Of a stretch of 64,000 nucleotides of DNA, positions 57,613 to 64,000 are shown piece by piece; the first letter of the stretch is position 1; the number at the start of each line of letters is the position of its first letter. Source of the DNA: Wyeomyia smithii (lineage: Eukaryota; Arthropoda; Insecta; Diptera; Culicidae); contig NC_073696.1 in the NCBI RefSeq assembly GCF_029784165.1, forward strand, positions 240,854,892 through 240,918,891, given 5' to 3'. A program made the position numbers and the translations under genes. The notes beneath the pieces were generated by a model, which saw only the letters and a program-made list of their open reading frames with translations, was not told the DNA's origin and ran no database searches.

Positions 57613-57990
57613 CATATAAAGTAACCGGACGGCAGCAGGCATAGGTGTAATGTGCATCTGTCGATCATTGACTTGATTTTAGTTTTCTTTTCAAAACCTA
57701 AAAATTCATCTTCAGTGGAAATAAAAAAGAAGTTTCAAGGAAAGAACGCAATAGAAGTGGTGAAAGTTTTTCAAGAAGTATAAGTGCAACGTTCTGCGTG
57801 GTCGAGGCAAGAATTGTTTGCTAAGCCTCCTGTTTGCACAGGAAAAACGTGAGTAATGAAACATTTCACAATATACCTGAAGTGCTCTTACATTTCCATA
57901 AATAGAAATACAGCGCAGTTGTCCGAAAATGTGTGTTCGGTTTTGCTTTGCCATGTATTTCATCCGTATTTTGCGTGTTCTTGCTTTCAG
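57613..57990 (+). promoter_or_regulatory. Chtop promoter, 5' noncoding exon and first intron
   Basis: CATATAAAG (57613-57621) is a TATA-like box; transcription would start near 57640-57660. A noncoding exon runs to 57848 (GGAAAAAC before donor GTGAGTAATG), with an intron of 142 bp ending TTGCTTTCAG at 57990. The second exon begins at 57991 and reaches the start codon at 58082. The start site is inferred, not shown. Confidence 0.6.
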
Positions 57991-58081
57991 ACACCGCCAT
58001 CTTTGATTAAATACAAATACGGGAGCGGTGGCTCTCTAACGGGATAGGAAGAAAAGGAACAAGTAAAACAAACGCTCAGCC

Positions 58082-61000
58082 ATGAATTCGATCAGCAAAA
58101 TTCATTTCAACAGTTCGACCGGCGTTTCACTAAACGACCGCTTCACCATAATGTCTAAAGTGAGTCCATCCGATAACGTCAAATTAACCAGTAACCTGAA
58201 CGGTGGGCTTCGCCTGAAGCGGTCAAATTCCGTGGACTCACTCCCACGTCGAGGCTCGCTAGTAAACAAGCAGCTACTGCATCAACTAGACCGACGTCAT
58301 CTCGGGCAGAATACGCCGTTTCGCGTGCGAAATGTAAGTTGTAGCGTCGTTGGACTTGGCGCGCTTCATGTGAATTTAATTTTGCTTCCTCTTCTGTCCC
58401 CTCTATCCGACTAGCAGCGAAACATTCGTTCTGGTCGACAACGGTTAAACCGGACCAGTTTTTCGTCGCGCACCAATCTGCGACGCATAGCCGGAAATAC
58501 ACTCTCGCTGGTAGGCGGATCACGACGGTTGCAGCGTTCCAACAGCTTGACGGATGTTGCCACGTAAGTTTCAAAGCTGTTATTTTTTGTGATATACACT
58601 AAAGTCGCTTTTTACGCGGGGGATACGTGCCGCGTAAAAAAACGCGAGAGTTCTGGAATCCGCGTAAAAAACGCGTGAATTCCGGAATCCGCGTAAAAAA
58701 ACCGCGTAAATTCCAGAATCCGCGTAAAAAAACTGCGTAAATTCCGGAATCTGCGTAAAAAACGGCGTTAAAAGCGACCTTAGTGTAGTTTTATTTAGTT
58801 CGTTGCCATGTTATACGTTGCCATGTTGAGCATGTTATACAGTAGAATGTATGAAACTAAGGGTTGAATGTGATAAAGGATTTGATTTCACGTGTTGCTC
58901 CAATTTGGTTTATTGATTTGTTAGCTCGATATTGCATATCAACTACAGAACTTACTTTTCAACATGTGACCCTGATTCATACGGTTATGAATTCGAACTG
59001 GCATATAATCGATGCGATAAAAACCTATCGTTATTTATCCCCGAGATTGGAAACTATACAATATGCGTTTGAAACTCAGTCTACTACTGAAATGTATTCT
59101 GTCTCGAATCTTTTGATGGAAATATAAAAAGGCAACGCGCTTCGAAAACAATAATTACCTCAGACACATACCTAGAACTTATAAGTATCAAGTGAACATA
59201 AATTAAAACCATCTTCCACTCTTTTTTCCTACTCCAGAATGAACGCCGACTATTTCGAACGCCTGTCGCTGAACCGTTCGAGTTCGCAACAGAACATCTC
59301 GTCTCGACTTGGCGGCAGTTCGAGAACTCCGCGAAGCCGTTCTCGTGGCTCACGCAGCCGCCCGCCGCAGCGTACGAGCTCATCCAGCAATTTGGGCGGC
59401 CGTTCCAGATCTCGCGGCGGACCACGGGATGGTTCCAATCATCGGTCACGTTCGCGTCCCCGAATGTCACGCTCGCGGTCCCGCCTGCCGCCAGCGTCAC
59501 GAAATAGATCTCGCAGCAACGGCATGAACGGCGGAGGCAACTTTGACCATCGTCTAGGCCGTGGTCGGCCGCGTGGTCGTTCTAGTGTCCGCCGTGGCCG
59601 TGGAAATGGCAACTATTCTAGAGCCAACTCCCGATCTACCGGTCGCACAGGAAGTGTAAATGGTCGACTTGGCTCGAATCGTACCAGCTGGCCGATATCG
59701 AACGGTTACCGCGGTGGACGCGGATGGATTGGTAAACGCGGGATGCGTCGCGGAGGAGGTACATTCGGCCAAAACGGATGGACCGGAGGAATGCCCGGAC
59801 GAATGCCTGGACGAAACCCACAGAGGTAATAATCGGCTGGTATTGCTTGAAGCAAAGAATTGCACTGAAATTATTAGTGTTCAAACCCTCCTGGAGATGG
59901 GTAGCGAAAATGAATCATTTGGTTGAAAACCATTCCGGAAAGCCGTCCTATTGCGTGATGCGAGGCAGCATTTCTGCTCAAATCTAATTTTTTACTATCA
60001 AATTCTCAGAGGATCTAATGAAAAAGGGAAATGCAATGCAAGAGATGCAAAAATCGTTCAGTAACCAACAAAGCACGAGAAAGCATTTGGATTAGGTTTA
60101 TCTAAACGAAAACGTCGCTTGGACTGACAGACGAATAATATTTGCCAACTGAAACATTTAAATGGGATGAGTTGTACCGATTGACAGCTCTGGATTGACA
60201 TCTTGAAGACGTGCAATAAGTTTAAATCATCAGTGAAATCAGTTGGCCTTTGAAAAGTGCCTAGTGAACATTAGATTTACCATTCAAACTCCCTACATTA
60301 GCGAGCAAGCGGCAAATTATGTGCAACTAAAAGTTCCAATTTGCTCTCCCGGTCACCCGTGTTTCTTCACATCCTGTGTTACTGATGGTTAGAAATTTGC
60401 ATACGCTTCCCATTACAATTATTGCCCTTCATCGGAGTGAAAATCCCAACCAAAGAACGCTCGATCGAGCACTTTTCTTATAGTTGTTGCAGTACTAAAA
60501 AGCAGACGCTCTCCGAGCGTACACAACAAGAGGTGCAGTTTCAGTGAGCGGTGATGAAAACAACAGAGTCCTCATCCTAACTACAGCTTCAGAGCGTGCC
60601 ACTTGGAACATGTCACCCTTGGGTTCTCCCCTTTTAGAGCTTGGAAGAGGTCGGTCTGAGGCGTCTGTGCTAGAGAGCAACAGTTTGGTAACAAAACGCT
60701 ATCATTTTCTTTGGGTATCATTGTACATCCATCGTGGACAGTGCGTTTAATGATTCTCTTCTTGTAGCTAGTGTGGATCACCAGGAGGAGGAATGCTGGG
60801 GAATTGGCCCGGTGGCGTGGATGTTTGTTCGTAATGATCAACAACCTTGAAAAGGTTGAAGGCTTGTATTGTTCTGTGGGGGGTCAAGAATTTTTCACTT
60901 TGCCGGTATCAAACTTCATACTAATGATGTTTCAACGCCGGATCAAAATATTGGACTGTTCAAATAATAACATATAAACTACTTAAAGCGATTTATAATG

Positions 61001-62239
61001 CTAAATTTGCAATCCTTCTTCAAGAGCATTTCTTCGACCACACACTCGCACACACATCAAGAAAAAATGCAAAATGTAAATTTGATTTGATGTGTTGTTT
61101 CTTTCAATTTAATGTTACGCCTCATTGACCGATTTAGTGTTTTCAGCTTTACGTATAAAATCGTTCAACAGCTATTCAAAGAACTTTTTGAAACCGAATG
61201 ATTCGTTGGTGTAGCGATGTGATGATGTCTTATACGATGTGATTGTTTGGAAGTATTTTCCCCCTTCTCAAATTCAACAGCGTTAGCGCTTCTTCGCTTT
61301 GATGGCACTATATAAATTATTCAATAAAAAAATTACAAGTTGAACTTCAATTAACTGCTATCAATAAACAACTTCAATATTTCCAACATTTTCGACAAAC
61401 GTAGTACGTGATGTCTAAGCCATATTGAACATTACATTGAATAAAATTATACGATTGAGAATTATTGAAACTGAATTAATGTGTACCTGACATTTACGTA
61501 ACTATTTTCGTATACGAGTACAAGTGTATTTTAAAGAAAAGAAATATGACACTCGATATTTCATTCTGAATTTTCTGAAATAATATTTTTGGATGCTCGC
61601 AACGACTGCATTACGAATGCATATCAAAAGGTTTTTTTTAAAGGTATTGCCTTTCCTGCTGAAATTTTAACTTTCAACTGAGATCTTTCTATCACATCTT
61701 TTGTTTTACGCTGTCTTTCAAACGAATCCAAGTTTGACTGGAAACTACGTTCCAAATTTTAAAACAAAATAACATTCATCAGCCAATGCATCATTTCGTC
61801 GACCCAACAACAAGCGCATCTCCAGCGCGTACATCCCTAGAAAGCTCACCCGCCGGGCCCAGACCTAAGCCGTTCTTCGTCTTCGTTTCTAATTGCAGAG
61901 GAGGAAGAGGAGGAGCCAATGGAGCGCCACCGTATCGTGGCCGTTCCCGCTCAAGGGGACGAGCAGCATCTCAGAACCGCGCCCGTAGCGGACAGCGCGG
62001 TCGCAACGGTAAGTTGACTGTTTCGATTCTCTAGCCATCCATGCTAGTGTGCTAAGTAGTGTACTAACTTGCGTTTTTGCTGTTTATTTTTAGCTTCCCA
62101 AGGAAGGCGCGCATCGGCACCAACTAAGAGCAAGGAAGATCTGGACAAGGAACTGGACCAGTACATGGCTAACACGAAGTCTTCGCTGGACAAAGAAATG
62201 GACGAATACATGAACGGCATTCACAGCAACATTCTGTAG
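58082..62239 (+). CDS. Chtop: Chtop orthologue (chromatin target of PRMT1, mRNA export)
   Basis: Nuclear adaptor that in other animals binds UAP56 and the TREX complex to promote mRNA export and is methylated on arginines by PRMT1. Coding exons: 58082-58333, 58418-58563, 59238-59825, 61899-62008 and 62094-62239; all junctions are GT-AG and phases agree, giving 413 residues (414 if CAG at 58415 is included). The N-terminus SISKIHFNSSTGVSLNDRFT matches the family start (..TKMSLNERFTNM). The middle is rich in SR/RS dipeptides (exon 3) and RGG/GRG repeats, the methylation targets. The C-terminus has the paired motif LDKELDQYMANTKSSLDKEM, the conserved Chtop/UAP56-binding block. The RS-rich section is longer than in the vertebrate protein. 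The start ATG (58082) follows CTCAGCC and is the first of this frame. AATAAA at 62495-62500 is the likely poly(A) signal. Confidence 0.92.
58595..58787 (+). mobile_element. MITE with internal tandem repeats, copy 4 of 4, in a Chtop intron
   Basis: Ends TACACTAAAGTCGCTTTTTA and (complement) TACACTAAGGTCGCTTTTAA, then GGGGGATACGTGCCGCG and about four ATTCCGGAATCCGCG units, same orientation as the copy at 27105. It sits 31 bp downstream of the donor site at 58564 in the second coding intron. Confidence 0.9.
59826..61898 (+). other. Large Chtop intron
   Basis: 2.07 kb between donor GTAATAATCG and acceptor TTTCTAATTGCAG. Mostly AT-rich. Frames at 60495-60844 and 61786-62034 are noncoding or run into the next exon. 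The donor GTAATA deviates from GTAAGT, so retention or alternative use is possible; retention would stop translation at the next codon (TAA at 59827). Confidence 0.6.
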
Positions 62240-63118
62240 AGGACAGGCTTGTTGCCAGCCGATAACGATTCCTGTTAAATCTGATTAAAGAATAAGAATG
62301 CGGAAAACTCATGTATATCCTTATCCATAAAGTAAACTACTAATGCTAGTTGATAAGAAGTATTTTTTTCTATTCGGAAGAAAAAATAGACTTGATAACT
62401 GAGTTTTAGAAAATTCTAACCATTCATCGGTAAAACCAGTAAAAGTCGTAAATTTCTAATGTATATAGTATATACAACAACCTACAAAACGAGAAATAAA
62501 TTGTTTTTAGAACCTCAATTGTTTTAGTCATATCCGATTGAATGATGACTGAGTGGCCATTAGGGTGGGTCGATTTAAAAATCGCTTAGGCACATATGAT
62601 TTTTGGATTTTAGGGATCAAAATAAGATACTTTTCTCAAGAAACCATACCTCTAAAATGAATTCTGATGTCCCTTGTACTAACGTGTAGGTACCCAAAAG
62701 GTCAAATTTCAAAAAATCCTGTTTTGACCCATTTAGAGTGACCCAATCGAGTCCAAATGTATGACCGACCCCCACTAACTTTGGAGGGCCGACCCACCCA
62801 TCCTAGTGTTACCCATTTGGGACCCCCCTAGGGGGTCTCCCATACAAAAATATAAAAAAATATCAAAAAATCACCATTTTTGGCACTTTATATGACAAAA
62901 ATCAGTGAAATGGCTATTATTTATCCGCACAAATGAAGTTTCTAGGAAAAAAAATGTTTTTTTTTTGTTTTTTGGATTTTTGTTTTCTCTTAAGAAAATT
63001 TATTCGATCAGAACATAGGAAACTAAAAAAATTATTGTTTGAAGTCTTTTTTGGTTTCAACACTGGGCAATTTCGCACGGCTCTCTAATGTCGCCTCCAT
63101 AACAGCCTCTACATTTTC
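62240..63118. other. Chtop 3' UTR, then a repeat-like block
   Basis: The 3' UTR runs to about 62520. From 62565 (AGGGTGGGTCGATTTAAAAA) to about 62860 there are phrases such as GACCGACCCCCACTAAC and GACCCCCCTAGGGGGTCTCC, the latter a palindrome. This looks like a dispersed repeat, but a right boundary is not visible. No gene. Confidence 0.4.
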
Positions 63119-64000
63119 CTATATTACTCGTTTGGAAACGCTAGCTAGCAGTTGAACGTGTTGTTCCGTTCCTTGTATATGTAATGGAATATGCGGATCA
63201 GTAAATGGTGAATCATCTTCATTTAAATATGCTATCAATGTTTCATACGGAATGATTCGCGTGAATGGTGGTTCAAATACGTTATTTTTATCAGTCAAAT
63301 CGATCATTTTCGTGTAATCGAAGCAATGGAAGTTTATATCTGGTTTTTTATATTCTCTAAGTTCCGATGGGTCTTCAACATTGTCTCGATATCGTAAAAT
63401 TTTCTTGATAGCAGAGTCGCGCACCTCTTTCCTATCATCAAACAACATTGATAGCAAGATATTTTCCGAATGTGCAAAATATGGATTATTTTTAATTACA
63501 TGATTGACAACAGTGCGTAAATTTTGCTCCAGAAATTGTGCCCAAGTAATGTACTTGAAAAATAATACACTACCGTACACGACAGAGCTGTAATACTTGA
63601 TATTAAAATACATTGGCACATAAACCTTAATTATAAATTCAACCAGAATTCTTAAATTTTTAGGTGGTTTTTTCATTGTCACATATAATCGTAATAATCT
63701 AGCGGCCTTGGTGAGCCAGCGAGAATGTACAATTTTCCCTGGTTTTATGTTAGCCAGATCCACAGAAACCACGCCATTAGAAATTGCATGTGCCATGTCG
63801 TATAAGTACTGCGAATCGGTGGAATATTCGTGCTGCTCTGCAACAGGAGGCATATTTTCCAACGCAATTCTCTGAAAGTCGCTCACCACCTAAAAATATA
63901 TAATAATTAAATAAATTTATTATGGTTTCACCATTCAAAATGTTAGAAAATTATAATAAATGAGTGATAGCAATGACTTACCGGAAGAGCTTCAGAATTT
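63119..64000 (-). CDS. 3' part of an uncharacterised insect protein, window-edge partial
   Basis: Terminal exon 63889-63119 (256 codons and stop) joins an upstream exon of which 19 bp are visible (64000-63982). The intron of 92 bp has donor GTAAGTCA (63981) and acceptor TATTTTTAG (63890), phase 0, giving NSEALP then VVSDFQRIALENMPP. The exon has no ATG at its start, so earlier exons lie beyond the window. Features: VHSRWLTKAARLLRLYV, a hydrophobic FIIKVYVPMYFNIKY segment, and NPYFAHSENILLSMLFDDR. From memory this resembles a multicopy insect protein family of unknown function, known mainly from hemipteran and other arthropod gene models. I cannot assign an activity; a transposon-derived or domesticated gene is possible. 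Confidence 0.7.

Noticed and set aside
56963..57644. Cysteine/phenylalanine-rich frames of 167-169 codons
   Set aside because: They run through the two hAT MITEs and repeat with them.
61786..62034. Separate small gene starting at ATG 61786
   Set aside because: It is intron sequence read into Chtop exon 61899-62008; the acceptor at 61898 and the frame continuity explain it.

Overview
This is eukaryotic, AT-rich, repeat-dense insect DNA. I read it as a mosquito, probably culicine and Aedes-like. The reasons are spliced genes with GT-AG introns, insect orthologues of WDR5/wds and Chtop, DD37E (ITmD37E-type) mariner transposases, a non-LTR retrotransposon with RNase H, a Ty3/gypsy remnant, tRNA-derived SINE-like pieces and many short terminal-inverted-repeat elements (MITEs). 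The species call is inference; no marker here settles it. There are no operons, ribosome binding sites or CRISPR arrays.

Layout. 1-14 kb: gene-poor, with TIR elements (2.8-4.0 kb), a decayed DD37E mariner (7.4-7.96 kb), a fragment of an RNase H-bearing non-LTR element (8.1-8.65 kb) and a 1.16-kb TIR element (8.65-9.8 kb). 14-37 kb: five copies of an intronless family 19 glycoside hydrolase (GH19, chitinase/lysozyme-like). Three are intact 178-179-codon ORFs (15.7-16.2 kb minus, 34.3-34.8 kb plus, 36.4-37.0 kb minus) and two are relics (14.2 kb and 35.2 kb). Long inverted repeats, a TA-flanked 1.7-kb TIR element and a nearly complete 5.87-kb RNase H-bearing non-LTR retrotransposon (27.5-33.4 kb) lie among them. 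37-48 kb: a 175-bp satellite, nested MITEs, a SINE, a complete but inactivated DD37E mariner (43.4-44.7 kb) and a shattered gypsy pol. 49.3-50.5 kb: a WDR5/wds orthologue on the minus strand in four coding exons. 51.6-57.6 kb: densely nested MITEs, several with exact target duplications. 57.6-62.5 kb: a Chtop orthologue on the plus strand, five coding exons plus a 5' noncoding exon. 63.1-64 kb: the 3' end of an unrecognised spliced gene on the minus strand, running off the window.

How the genes relate. The two conserved housekeeping genes act in gene expression: WDR5 in histone H3K4 methylation complexes, Chtop in mRNA export through TREX/UAP56. Nothing shows that they are coupled. The GH19 cluster is the unusual content. 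The family is rare in animals and mainly bacterial, phage and plant. The copies are intronless, lack a visible signal peptide, and share a TATA box and an initiator-like block about 50 and 20 bp before the ATG. One copy has lost the first catalytic glutamate. I infer an old horizontal acquisition followed by local duplication, divergence and decay. All identities were judged by eye from sequence and remembered families; no search was run.
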